Assembly (NCBI RefSeq): GCF_004365705.1
Contig: NZ_SOBN01000001.1
Coordinates: forward strand, 2,590,001-2,654,000
DNA length: 64,000 bases
Reading direction: 5' to 3'
Source of the DNA: Streptomyces sp. 846.5
Lineage (GTDB): Bacteria; Actinomycetota; Actinomycetes; Streptomycetales; Streptomycetaceae
Shown: piece by piece, positions 25,976 to 34,227 of the stretch
How the letters are laid out: each line of letters starts with the position of its first letter
Numbering within the stretch: position 1 is the first letter of the stretch
Translations under genes and position numbers: made by a program
The notes under the pieces: model-generated
Seen by the model: the letters and a program-made list of their open reading frames with translations, nothing else
Databases searched by the model: none
What the model was told of the DNA's origin: nothing

Positions 25976-28575
25976 GCGGCTTCCTCGTCGGTCTCGGCTT
26001 CGTGGCGGGCGAGTTCCTGGGCCCGGAAGGCCGTGGACCAGACGCGGCCGAAGTAGTCCTGCGGCCGTCGCAGGTCCAGGGCGAGTGCCTCATCCAGGAG
26101 GCCGGTGGCGGCCAGGGCCTTCTCCAGGCCGTCGATGGCGCGGGCGGTGGGCTCGAACACCTCGTGGAGGAAGTCGGCGGTGGCCGGGTCGGGGGCGCGT
26201 TCGGCAAGCGTGCGCCACTGCTCGCGCTTGCGGTGCCAGTAGACGAGGTCGGCCCCGGACAGGACGAACTTGTCGCAGTTGTGGCAGTCCATGCTCCAGG
26301 GGCAGGCATCGCCGTTGACGACAGGCTGGAAGGTGCAGAAGCCGCCCTCAGCGGGGGTGGAACGGCGGGTCAGGTCGATCGCGAGGGCCTCGGCCTGCTC
26401 CCGGGTCATGTCCTCGCCAGCGGACAGGACCAGGCCCGGCTCCGCCGAGCCCGGTCCTGCGACCCAGACCACATTGAGGGCCTGTTCGAGCTTGGGGTCG
26501 GTGTTCGCAAGGTGGACGTAGTGCTCGGCCATCGCGTCGGAGACCTGGCCGAGGTAGCGCTTCACGTGGGTGAGGTTCGCGCCGGCCTTGAGGAGGTTGG
26601 TCGCCAGGGTGTGGCGGGCCTGATGGGCGACGCAGTGAGTGAGATCAAGGGTTGCCACCCAGTCACTGAACAGGCTCTGAAACCATCCGTAGCTGACGCT
26701 CTTGAGTAGTGACCGGTTGGTTCCGCGGCGCGGGAACAGGGCGATCTCCAACCGCTCCTGCGCGGTCGGCGGGCGGCCGTGCCGCTGGACGAACCGGGCG
26801 ACGGTCTTGGCCTGGCGCTGTTCGATCGCGTGGAAGAGCCGCTCAGGGATGCGGATGCCCTCGTCCAGGTTCCCGACCTTGGTCTGGTCGTGCCAGAACA
26901 TCGGCAGGCCCTTAAAGCGGCCGATGCACTCCAGCCGCGCTTCGAGAACCTCCCCGCAGCGGCGCCCGGTCAGCACCAACGCCTCCCAGACGAGGCGCAC
27001 TCCGCGGTCTTCGGCGTCCATGTCGTCCAGACGGTGCAGGTTGGCCCCGTCGGCCAGCGCCCGGGCGACCTCGTCGGAGAACGGCTTGCGGCGCCCGCCC
27101 CGCTTGCTTCCGCCGTGGGGCAGCGCGACGACGAACGCGTTGTCCACCCCGAGCTCCAACGCCCGGCCGGTCTCCATCGCCGCTCGCAGGACCTGCCGGG
27201 CCCCGTCGAACGTCCGGCTGACAGTCGCGGAGTTGACCGTGTTCGGTTCGCCCGAGCGGACGTCGTGGATGGCCAGGGACTTCAGTCCGTGCGAGGCCCG
27301 GTAGCGCTGGTCGGCCACGAAATCGAGCATGTGCTGGCGGGTCAGGAACGAGGGATTGTGGCCTCCTTCCGGAGCACGGCTCTCCAGAAAGGCGGACAAC
27401 TCCATGCAGCCGCGCTTGGCGTTCGCCAGCGGGGTCAGGCTCCGCGGCGGATCGGTCAGCAGCCGGTGTTCAAGCCATTCCCAGAGAAGGTCACGCAGCC
27501 ACCGCAGCGACACCCCGGTCAGGTCGATGTGGCCTGCGCTCTGCTTGAGGCGGACGCCGAAGTGGTCCAGCTCGATGCAGCCGATCTCCTTCGTGTCCTC
27601 CCGCGTGAAGTAGAGCAACTGCAGATATCGCAGCATCCGCCTGGCGATCTTCGACATGTTCGGGGAGTCCCCCCGGAAGCGTTCGAGATCGAGGTCGGCC
27701 AGCGAGGAGACGTCATGAAGGCGGCAGTAGTTCGCCACCCGCTGCACGAACGTCAACGGCCAGTGGGCTCCCTCGGCCGGGCCCTGGGTGTGCTGGACGA
27801 GCGTCCACTTGATCTCCGCGCGAACCAGCGGCCTCAGTCCCAGGAGGGAGAGGTTCCCGTCCATCCGCGCGATCGGCTTCTCTCGCGCGCACCACTGCTC
27901 GAACGCCACCCGGTCCGCGTAGACGGCCTCCGGCCGCTCCGTCGGCAGGCGCTTGCTGTTCTCGCCACCGCATCGCGCTCCCCCCGGCCGGCCGGCCGCC
28001 TTGTAGCTCGACCAGTGCAGGTAGCAGAAGCCGAGCCAGTGCGCCGCCGGGTCCGGGCAGGCGACGACGAGGCAGTTCCCGAAGTCCGGATACGGCTCCC
28101 GGCCGATCAGGAACACCTCGACGCTGTCGGACCTGCCCTTCCGGCGCTGGTATCGCTGCCAGGATTCGAGGTTCTTCGTGTGCAGGTAGCAGAGTCCGTC
28201 GGCTCCCCAGGCCAGGGCATCGGGGCAGATCAGGCAGGGCATCCGGCCCCGCCCCCCGCGCGGTCTCAGCGGTTGCGCCTGGTCCACGAACCCGACGATG
28301 TTGCCACCCGCCGCCTGCCACTCATACCACTCCCTGGCGTGCTGGCAGCAGAAGTCCCGAGCGGTCTCACGGCCTCGCTCGCATGCCCCAACACGGCACC
28401 GCCACCCGAAGACGGGGTGGTCGGGCCCGACCGCGATCACGTCGCCGCGGAACACGGGCTCAAAGCCCGGGGCCGCGATCAGCGCCTGCAGGAGTTCAAG
28501 CCGGTCGGTGGCCGTGCGTGTCGGTGCCGTTCTCCCGACACCGACCAACGGAAGAAGCGGAAGGCGGGTGGTCAC
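25972..28575 (-). CDS. tnpB: TnpB-like large tyrosine recombinase with Cys/His clusters
   Basis: An 867-residue site-specific recombinase. Residues 60-205 hold repeated Cys/His pairs (for example C60/C65, C76-C77-x-H79, CLIC 114-117 with CYLH 129-132, C168/C173 with CYLH 184-187), suggesting zinc-binding modules. A core-binding region follows, then the catalytic domain: Arg539 in LTGRRCGEV, His651-x-x-Arg654-His655 in HQARHTLATNLL, and Tyr686 in AEHYVHL. The second His position is Gln677 (YLGQ). A further cluster lies at C747, C758, C764 and C767. GTG 28575 overlaps the tnpA stop; an open frame extends further upstream but inside tnpA. It would act with TnpA at the element ends. Confidence 0.9.
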   Translation of the reverse strand: MTTRLPLLPLVGVGRTAPTRTATDRLELLQALIAAPGFEPVFRGDVIAVGPDHPVFGWRCRVGACERGRETARDFCCQHAREWYEWQAAGGNIVGFVDQAQPLRPRGGRGRMPCLICPDALAWGADGLCYLHTKNLESWQRYQRRKGRSDSVEVFLIGREPYPDFGNCLVVACPDPAAHWLGFCYLHWSSYKAAGRPGGARCGGENSKRLPTERPEAVYADRVAFEQWCAREKPIARMDGNLSLLGLRPLVRAEIKWTLVQHTQGPAEGAHWPLTFVQRVANYCRLHDVSSLADLDLERFRGDSPNMSKIARRMLRYLQLLYFTREDTKEIGCIELDHFGVRLKQSAGHIDLTGVSLRWLRDLLWEWLEHRLLTDPPRSLTPLANAKRGCMELSAFLESRAPEGGHNPSFLTRQHMLDFVADQRYRASHGLKSLAIHDVRSGEPNTVNSATVSRTFDGARQVLRAAMETGRALELGVDNAFVVALPHGGSKRGGRRKPFSDEVARALADGANLHRLDDMDAEDRGVRLVWEALVLTGRRCGEVLEARLECIGRFKGLPMFWHDQTKVGNLDEGIRIPERLFHAIEQRQAKTVARFVQRHGRPPTAQERLEIALFPRRGTNRSLLKSVSYGWFQSLFSDWVATLDLTHCVAHQARHTLATNLLKAGANLTHVKRYLGQVSDAMAEHYVHLANTDPKLEQALNVVWVAGPGSAEPGLVLSAGEDMTREQAEALAIDLTRRSTPAEGGFCTFQPVVNGDACPWSMDCHNCDKFVLSGADLVYWHRKREQWRTLAERAPDPATADFLHEVFEPTARAIDGLEKALAATGLLDEALALDLRRPQDYFGRVWSTAFRAQELARHEAETDEEAA

Positions 28576-29774
28576 TCGGACTCCCCCCAGGCCGTCCGCA
28601 GGGCCGCGCCGAACTCGGGAGAGTGCAGGTCCGGGTGCCCGTAGACCTGGTCGACCATCTGGGCCGACGCCCAGTTGCCGACCGTCTTGGCGATCATGCT
28701 GTCCCCGCCGGTGACGTCCATGACGTCGTTGGTGAACTGGTGCCGGAACGCCTGCGGCTTGATCCGTCCCGGCAGGCCGGCCCGACGCCCGGCCCGGCGC
28801 AACACGCTTCGCGCCGCGTCCGCACTCCACGGCTCACCCCGGCCAGGGCCCGTCAGCTGGATCAGCAGCATGCCGTGCGCGGAGGCATACCGCCTGTACT
28901 CCGTAGTCATGTAGACGAAGTAGCTACTGATCATCGCCGGGCTGACCAGGTAGATCTCCCCCTTGGTCACCACCCCGTCGACCACCGCCCAGTCCGGCTT
29001 GATCTTCGCCGCCGCCCGGTTGGGATTGCCCCTGCGATGGCACACGTGCACGTGTGGCGCCTTGCAGTCCCCGCACTCCGCGTCCTCGCGCAGGTGGAGA
29101 TCGGACAGGTGAAGGCCCGTCAGCCCTCCGATCCGCATCGTGGTGTCGGACAGCCAGGTCACCACCATCCGGTCGCGAGCCGTGTTCACGACGCTGAGAA
29201 GGCCCCGCCGGGCCCCGTCGGGCAGCATCTTCGGATGACGGCGCTTGGGGGGCCGACTCGGGCCCAGAGGGTTGGCCGGCATCGACTTCTTCACATGCCC
29301 CAGGAATGCCCGACTCCGGTCGGCCTTCGTCGGCAGACGCCTCCCGGAAAGCTCAGCCATCAGTGCATCGTTGACCCCGCCGCCAGCACAGACGTGCAGG
29401 TAGAAGCCCTTCAGGCAAGCCGCCGCCACCTGAAGCGCCGAGTCCCCGCAGGGGCGCTTCGGCGGAACCCGCCACGGCTGCCCGTGGGGCATCATCACCT
29501 TCGCGCCGATCGCCCCCATGTAGCGATGGAGGTCCAGAAGCCGCACCTTCTCTGTCGACAGCCCTTCCCGAACACGCCAGCGCAGGTGATCGACGAGGCA
29601 GTAGGCGTACGTCTTCTGCGTGCCCGAGCCATCGAACTGGCGCAGGAACCCGTCCGACTCCTCGTCGACCGTGCCGTCGGGCCACAGAATCGTGTACGCC
29701 CACCCGCCGCCAGCAGGAAGCGCCTGGACCCGCAGGTCCTGCAGGACCATCCCCGTTCGCACATCGACTCCCAT
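28572..29774 (-). CDS. tnpA: TnpA-like tyrosine recombinase
   Basis: This 400-residue integrase is the first gene of the element. The catalytic domain has Arg214 in TTMRIGGLTGLHLSDL, Arg344-His345 in QAFRHQFTNDV and the nucleophile Tyr378 in VDQVYGH. Gln341 stands where HxxR-type enzymes have His, and Asn367 (VGNWAS) replaces the later His/Trp position. It ends in a four-base GTGA overlap with tnpB. The N-terminal 190 residues should bind the core site. It starts at ATG 29774, about 115 bases from the right end of the element, leaving room for a promoter and recombinase arm sites. Confidence 0.88.
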   Translation of the reverse strand: MGVDVRTGMVLQDLRVQALPAGGGWAYTILWPDGTVDEESDGFLRQFDGSGTQKTYAYCLVDHLRWRVREGLSTEKVRLLDLHRYMGAIGAKVMMPHGQPWRVPPKRPCGDSALQVAAACLKGFYLHVCAGGGVNDALMAELSGRRLPTKADRSRAFLGHVKKSMPANPLGPSRPPKRRHPKMLPDGARRGLLSVVNTARDRMVVTWLSDTTMRIGGLTGLHLSDLHLREDAECGDCKAPHVHVCHRRGNPNRAAAKIKPDWAVVDGVVTKGEIYLVSPAMISSYFVYMTTEYRRYASAHGMLLIQLTGPGRGEPWSADAARSVLRRAGRRAGLPGRIKPQAFRHQFTNDVMDVTGGDSMIAKTVGNWASAQMVDQVYGHPDLHSPEFGAALRTAWGESE

Positions 29775-29875
29775 CCGTCACATCGCTACGTGCTGGATGG
29801 TTCCAAGGTGCTCGGTAAATCAATCCATAACGGGGCGAAACTTCCTACTGACGGACCATCGGGTGACACAGAGGC

Positions 29876-29896
29876 CGTTCGGAAAAATCGAGGAAG
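29876..29896. other. Right element-chromosome junction
   Basis: The arm CGTTCGGAAAA (29876-29886) is followed by A, the shared TC (29888-29889), then chromosomal GAGGAAG of comM. The spacer in this junction is ATCGAG. With the left junction this predicts an attB core GTCGAG and an element core ATCACC. Confidence 0.85.
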
Positions 29897-30873
29897 AGAA
29901 CACCACGATGAGCAAGCGACACAGCCCCGGGGCGGGGCAGCCCGCTGCCGCCACCGATGATCGCGGGCATGGTGGTGGAGTGGTGCGGAGCACAGTAGGG
30001 GGCCGCGCTGACCAGCGGCTCTCCGGCGGGGAGCAGGCCCGCGACCGAGTGCACGGCGGTGACCTCCAGCGCCTCCTGCTGGGTGAGCGGCGGCAGGATG
30101 CCGGGGAGGCGCTCGGCCAGCATCGTTTTGCCGGCGCCCGGCGGGCCTTTCAAATAAATGTGATGGCCGCCGGCGGCGGCGATCTCCAGGGCGCGGCGAG
30201 CCTCGTACTGTCCGGCGATGTCCGCGAGGTCGCGGTGGTCGGGCTCGTCGGCGGAGCGGCTGCGGACGCCGAGACCGGGGAGGGAGAGCCCGGCCAGGGC
30301 ATTGTCCGGGCGCTCGGCGCCCACGACGCCGCTGTCGGCGAGCTCCTCCTCGGCCGGGAGGCGCCCGGTGAGCAGGCCGAGCAGCTGGGCCAGGGTGCGC
30401 ACGCCCAGCACGCTCATCCCGGGGACCAGCGAGGCTTCGGCCGCGGTCTGCATGGGCACCACCACCCGCTCGTATCCGGCGTCGGCTGCGGCGAGGACCG
30501 CGGGCAGCACCCCGCGGACCGGGCGGACCCGGCCGTCCAGGCCCAGCTCGCCGATGAGCAGCAGTTTGGCGATGGCGGCGGGGTCGAGCACATCGGCTGC
30601 GGCGAGCACGGCGCAGGCGATCGCCAGGTCGAAGCCGCTGCCGCTCTTGGGCACCGAGGCGGGCGAGAGGCCCACGGTGAGCTTGCGCTGGGGCCACTTC
30701 TCCCCCGAGTTCACCACTGCCGCCCTGACCCGGTCCTTGGCCTCGCTGAGGGCCTTGTCCGGCAGTCCGACGATGGTGAACGCGGCGACGCCCGGCTCCA
30801 GGTCGGCCTGGACCTCGACGACCACGCCGTCCACCCCGAGCAGGGCCACCGACCCGGTGTGGGCGAACGTCAT
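29888..30873 (-). pseudogene. comM: comM (YifB Mg-chelatase-like helicase), 5' part
   Basis: The first 328 codons of comM: the ChlI-like N-terminal domain (VGLPDKALSEAKDRVRAAV, GLSPASVPKSGSGFDLAIA) and the Walker A GPPGAGKTMLAERLPG, ending at GVLFLD, the Walker B. Beyond the junction the frame continues 14 codons into the element and stops at 29845, giving a possible 342-residue product without Walker B, sensors or C-terminus. It starts at ATG 30873, one base after the yraN stop. ComM is a hexameric helicase that extends recombination of imported DNA in naturally competent bacteria. Confidence 0.93.
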
Positions 30874-30874
30874 C

Positions 30875-31246
30875 TCAGCCCACCGCCCCGGGGATGTGGT
30901 CGACCCGGGCCGCGCCGCGCGGTGTGTGCACCACGCTGACCAGGTCGATCCGCACCCCGCCCGGGGGCGCCGGAGCCTTCCAGCGCTCGGCGAGCCAGCG
31001 TTCCGCGAGCAGGAGCAGCCGGTTCGCCTTGGTCTGGTCGACCGCCTCAGCGGGGCTCTGGAAACCGCGCTCGCTGCGGGTCTTGACCTCGCAGACGGCG
31101 AGGGTGTCGCCGTCCATGGCGACGATGTCCAGCTCGCCCTCGCGGCAGCGCCAGTTGCGGTCCAGCACGGTGAGCCCGGCTGCGGCGAGGGCGCGCGCTG
31201 CGGCGTTCTCGCCGTAGCGGCCCAGGGCCTGTGTGCGTGCGGTCAT
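30875..31246 (-). CDS. yraN: YraN family (UPF0102) endonuclease-like protein
   Basis: This 123-residue protein has the restriction-endonuclease-like core: RYGENAAARAL, then GELDIVAMDGDTLAVCEVKTR, where E/D...EVK match the PD-(D/E)XK metal-binding residues, then AVDQTKANRLL. Its biochemical role is unsettled; it is commonly found with comM and dprA, as here. The ATG at 31246 has GGAGGTG 6 bases upstream; in-frame GTGs just before it overlap the ribosome site. It heads the yraN-comM-dprA set. Confidence 0.92.
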   Translation of the reverse strand: MTARTQALGRYGENAAARALAAAGLTVLDRNWRCREGELDIVAMDGDTLAVCEVKTRSERGFQSPAEAVDQTKANRLLLLAERWLAERWKAPAPPGGVRIDLVSVVHTPRGAARVDHIPGAVG

Positions 31247-31338
31247 CACGATCACCTCCGCCCGGCAATCTGCCGGTTCCGGGGGCGCCGGGCCAGGGGC
31301 GGTCCTCAGCCTGGGGACAACTCGGGGGGTGTGAAAAA

Positions 31339-31373
31339 CTCCGCCGCCCGGAAGAGTGAACCGGGCGGCGGAG
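31339..31373 (-). terminator. Intrinsic terminator after the DUF2469 gene
   Basis: A perfect 13-bp stem (31339-31351 with 31361-31373) has a 9-base loop and is followed on the minus strand by TTTTTCAC. It closes the long leftward unit from rplS/sipW to the DUF2469 gene and separates it from yraN. Confidence 0.9.
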
Positions 31374-31401
31374 CATTGACGAAAGCGGGACGGGCCGACC
31401 G

Positions 31402-31728
31402 TCAGGGGCCGAAACCGGCCTCGTCGGAGGGGAGTTCCAGATCGCTCTTGGCCAGCTCCTCGACGTTCACGTCCTTGAAGGTCAGCACCCTGACCTTGCG
31501 GACGAAGCGGGCCGGTCGGTACATGTCCCAGACCCAGGCGTCAGCCATGGACACCTCGAAGAACACCTCGCCCTGATCCGAGCGAACATTCAGCTCGTAG
31601 TCATTGGTGAGGTAGAAGCGCCGCTCGGTCTCGATCACGAACTTGAACAGCCCGACGACATCGCGGTACTCCCGGTAGAGCTTGAGCTCCATCTCGGTTT
31701 CGTACTTCTCGAGGTCCTCGGCACTCAT
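31402..31728 (-). CDS. DUF2469 family protein
   Basis: This 108-residue acidic protein is highly conserved in actinobacteria (MSAEDLEKYETEMELKLYREYRDVVGLFKFVIETERRFYL..., FEVSMADAWVWDMYRPARFV). No function is established. I chose ATG 31728 since homologues begin MSAEDLEKYE; a GTG two codons earlier is possible. It is 13 bases after the NUDIX gene and followed by a strong terminator, so it is the last gene of its operon. Confidence 0.9.
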   Translation of the reverse strand: MSAEDLEKYETEMELKLYREYRDVVGLFKFVIETERRFYLTNDYELNVRSDQGEVFFEVSMADAWVWDMYRPARFVRKVRVLTFKDVNVEELAKSDLELPSDEAGFGP

Positions 31729-31741
31729 CCCCACGTTCCCC

Positions 31742-32263
31742 TCAGCTGTGCGTACGTTCGTCCATTGTGGACCACGGGGTGGGACACGGGAGCCGGACCG
31801 GGCGGTCCGACGGCCCTGCGGCGAGCAGTGAGGCCAGCAGCGGCCCCAGGCCCTCCGGGTAGACGGTCTCGGTGGTGGCCAGCAGTTCCGGCAGCGACCA
31901 CCACCGCAGTTCGTCCACGGTGCGCAGCTCCAGCTCGGTCTGGCCCGAGGCGTCCAGCGCCGTGGTACCGGTCCTGGCCAGGTAGTACCACTCGTCCTGG
32001 TCGAAGCTGCGCCCGTCGAAGCTGAAGGCGCTGGAGCGCCGGGCCACCAGCGGTCCCAGCGCGATGTCGGTGATCCCGGTCTCCTCGGCGACCTCGCGCC
32101 GGGCGGTGTCGGCCAGGTCCTCCTCGCCCTCCACTCCGCCGCCGGGGGTGAACCACCAGGTGCGCCCCGGCACCAGCGGGTCGAAGCCGTGCAGCAACAA
32201 AATCCTTTCGGCAGGGTCCAGCAGCAGCACCCGGGCCGCCCTCCGGCGCAGCACCTCCACCAT
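31742..32263 (-). CDS. NUDIX hydrolase
   Basis: A 173-residue protein with a complete Nudix box, G-x5-E-x7-REVAEETGI (GGVEGEEDLADTARREVAEETGI region), so it probably hydrolyses a nucleoside diphosphate linked to another moiety. The N-terminal LRRRAARVLLLDPAERILLLHG and the TWWFTPGGG segment are typical of actinobacterial members beside signal peptidase genes. AGGAGG lies close to ATG 32263; GTG 32260 is equally feasible. It starts 14 bases after the sipZ stop. Substrate is unknown. Confidence 0.9.
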   Translation of the reverse strand: MVEVLRRRAARVLLLDPAERILLLHGFDPLVPGRTWWFTPGGGVEGEEDLADTARREVAEETGITDIALGPLVARRSSAFSFDGRSFDQDEWYYLARTGTTALDASGQTELELRTVDELRWWSLPELLATTETVYPEGLGPLLASLLAAGPSDRPVRLPCPTPWSTMDERTHS

Positions 32264-32277
32264 CTGCCTCCTCACGG

Positions 32278-33012
32278 TCAGGAGCTGCGGGCCTGCCTGG
32301 GAGATCGGCGTCGCAGCTGTCCCACGACGGTACCCGCCGCCGCGCTCAACAACACCAGCGCGCCACCTCCGATGATCGTCCACTCCAGCGCGGCCAGCGG
32401 GCCGTGGGCGGTGGCCCGGGGTCCCGGCAGCGCGTCGAAGGCGGTGGTGCGGCCTATGCTCCTGGCCGTCGACAGCGGCCAGACCGTGCCCTCGACCCTG
32501 GCCTTGACCTCGGATTCGGGGATGGTCCCCTCGGTGATCTCCAGATGGGAGCGCGAGTCCAGGGAGACCGAGCGGTTGTCCCCCATCAGGAACAGCCGGC
32601 CGGCCGGGACCTTGGCGCTGAACGCCTTGGCCCCCAGCAGCAGCGCGCTCGGGCTGGAGCTGTTGACGTAGGGCTCGGTGACCGGCTGCCCGTTGACCGT
32701 GGTGCGGCCCGCGGAGTCGCAGCAGGCGATGGTGTCACCGCCGACGCCGATCACCCGCTTGACCATCGCCGAGGTCCCCCAGAGCGGGTCGCTGAAGACG
32801 ATGACGTCTCCGCGCCCGATCTGGCTGCCGTTGACCGGGTGCGCCAGCACGGTGTCGCCGGGCTGCACCGTCGGCGCCATCGAGTCCGTGGGCACCGAGT
32901 ACGGCCGGTACTGGACCGCCATCAGTACGAACCCACCGATCAGCCCGAGCAGGCCGACGGTGATGCCGATGCCCTGCAGCACCCCCTCGACCCGCAGTCG
33001 CCGTACCGCCAT
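32278..33012 (-). CDS. sipZ: Type I signal peptidase (fourth of four tandem copies)
   Basis: A 244-residue membrane serine protease that removes signal peptides. The N-terminal anchor is at about 10-33, the catalytic Ser is in VPTDSMAPT and the Lys in MVKRVIGVGGD; GDNRSVSLDSR is box E. A C-terminal membrane segment (WTIIGGGALVLLSAAAGTVVG) is the extra anchor typical of streptomycete SipX/Y/Z. The order and features match sipZ of S. lividans/coelicolor as I recall. It lacks the long cytoplasmic N-terminal tail seen in sipX and sipY. Confidence 0.93.
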   Translation of the reverse strand: MAVRRLRVEGVLQGIGITVGLLGLIGGFVLMAVQYRPYSVPTDSMAPTVQPGDTVLAHPVNGSQIGRGDVIVFSDPLWGTSAMVKRVIGVGGDTIACCDSAGRTTVNGQPVTEPYVNSSSPSALLLGAKAFSAKVPAGRLFLMGDNRSVSLDSRSHLEITEGTIPESEVKARVEGTVWPLSTARSIGRTTAFDALPGPRATAHGPLAALEWTIIGGGALVLLSAAAGTVVGQLRRRSPRQARSS

Positions 33013-33143
33013 GTCGCCGCTCCCCAGCCTCGTTGCCCGTACTGACCGCTACCCGTGCAAGCGGAAGGCCGCAGGACGTCCCAGCAGATTACTGGTCGGT
33101 ACCGCGGCCTTCGCAAGGGCTGTTCGCGATCAATCCGGTGCGA

Positions 33144-34166
33144 TCAGTCCCGCTCCTGGCGTCCACGCAGTCGGATTCGGCGCTGGAGGTAGGTCAGCGG
33201 GACGGCGCCGATCAGTCCGGCCAGGGCCGGCTCGTTCACCAGCAGGGCGCCGGCCTGGGTGCTGATGCCGGACTGGGTGAAGGTCGACGGGATGGGCAGG
33301 GTCGCCCAGTGCGAGATCGGCCAGGCGATGGTGAAGGCACGGCCGACGACGTCGGAGTCGGGCACCGAGCCGCCACCGGGCTCGTCCATGTGGTAACGGG
33401 AGTCCAGCGAGTCGTTGCGGTGGTCGCCCATCACCCAGATCGAGTCGGCGGGCACCTTCAGCGGGCCGAAGTTCTTGTCGCCGCAGGCGGTGGCGCCGGG
33501 GTAGATGTAGGGCTCGTCCAGCGGCTTGCCGTTGACGTACACCGGGCCGGTGCCCTTGCAGCTGACGGTGTCTCCGCCGACCGCGATGACCCGCTTGATC
33601 AGGTCCTTCTCATTGGCGGACGGCATCAGGCCGATCCAGCTGAAGACGTCCTGGACGCCGCGGACCAGCGAGTTGCTGCTCTGCTGCTGGGTGGGCTCGT
33701 CGGAGAGCCAGTTGCCCGGGTCGTGGAAGACGACGACCTCTCCGCGCGAGGGCTTGCTGCCGAAGTGCGGGGTGAGCTTGTCCACCAGCACCCGGTCGTT
33801 GATCCGCAGCGTGTTCTCCATGGATCCCGACGGAATGGAGAAGGCCTGGACCAGGAAGGTCTTGATGAGCAGCGCCAGGACCAGCGCCACCACGATGAGA
33901 ATCGGCAGCTCCTTCCAGAAGGAGCGCTGCTTCTTCTGCTTTCCCGCCTTGAGCGGGCCTGGCTCCCGTCCCGTATCGCTGTCCAACAGATCGTCCGCGC
34001 CGTCCCCGTGAGGGTCCGCCGCTCCTGCGGTCTGATCGCTTCCCGCGTCTCCACGTCCGGTGTCGTCCACGGACCCAACGGTAGTGGCCGCTGAATCCTT
34101 GGGCTCGCCGACACCCGCGCGGGCACCGATCCCTAGCGGTCCTTCGGGCAAGACCGGCTCCCCCAC
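33144..34166 (-). CDS. sipY: Type I signal peptidase (third tandem copy)
   Basis: The 340-residue enzyme has an acidic, disordered ~80-residue cytoplasmic tail, an anchor (LPILIVVALVLALLIKTFLVQ), the catalytic Ser in IPSGSMENTL and the Lys in DLIKRVIAVGGD, and box E GDHRNDSLDSR. A further hydrophobic stretch near the C-terminus (AGALLVNEPALAGLIGAVPL) may be a second anchor. It starts at GTG 34166, GGAG 5 bases before. The insert between the boxes (NSLVRGVQDVFSWIG) may set substrate preference. Confidence 0.93.
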   Translation of the reverse strand: MGEPVLPEGPLGIGARAGVGEPKDSAATTVGSVDDTGRGDAGSDQTAGAADPHGDGADDLLDSDTGREPGPLKAGKQKKQRSFWKELPILIVVALVLALLIKTFLVQAFSIPSGSMENTLRINDRVLVDKLTPHFGSKPSRGEVVVFHDPGNWLSDEPTQQQSSNSLVRGVQDVFSWIGLMPSANEKDLIKRVIAVGGDTVSCKGTGPVYVNGKPLDEPYIYPGATACGDKNFGPLKVPADSIWVMGDHRNDSLDSRYHMDEPGGGSVPDSDVVGRAFTIAWPISHWATLPIPSTFTQSGISTQAGALLVNEPALAGLIGAVPLTYLQRRIRLRGRQERD

Positions 34167-34227
34167 GTCGTCTCCTCATGTCACCGGGCGGGCGGTCGTG
34201 CCCACGCGTATCGCTGAACCGAACCCG

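Larger units (their letters stand above)
23969..29889 (-). mobile_element. Tn554-like element (TnpA-TnpB-TnpC recombinases plus MFS cargo) inserted in comM
   Basis: About 5.92 kb. Boundaries are set by the comM reading frame: right-hand CTCTTCCTCGA joined to left-hand CGAGGCCCCGGAA recreates LFLDEAPE. Genes in transcription order (all minus) are a 400-aa recombinase, an 867-aa recombinase, a 212-aa HTH/coiled-coil protein and an MFS transporter. There is no target duplication beyond the TC and no terminal IS-like inverted repeats. The circularised ends would give CGTTCGGAAAA-ATCACC-TTTTCCGAACG, an 11-bp inverted repeat with a 6-base spacer. Tn554-family elements have the same gene trio and a 6-base exchange core but usually target radC; use of comM is the novelty here. 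Boundaries are read directly; activity is unknown. Confidence 0.88.

Noticed and set aside
25972-28830. Longer 952-residue start for the large recombinase
   Set aside because: The extra 85 residues are antisense-like Arg/Gly sequence inside tnpA; GTG 28575 overlaps the tnpA stop, as the next gene pair does.
23972-29886. TTTTCCGAACG copies at both element ends taken as direct-repeat attachment sites
   Set aside because: They are in inverted orientation; the only direct identity at the junctions is TC. They are better read as recombinase-binding arms of the circular site.
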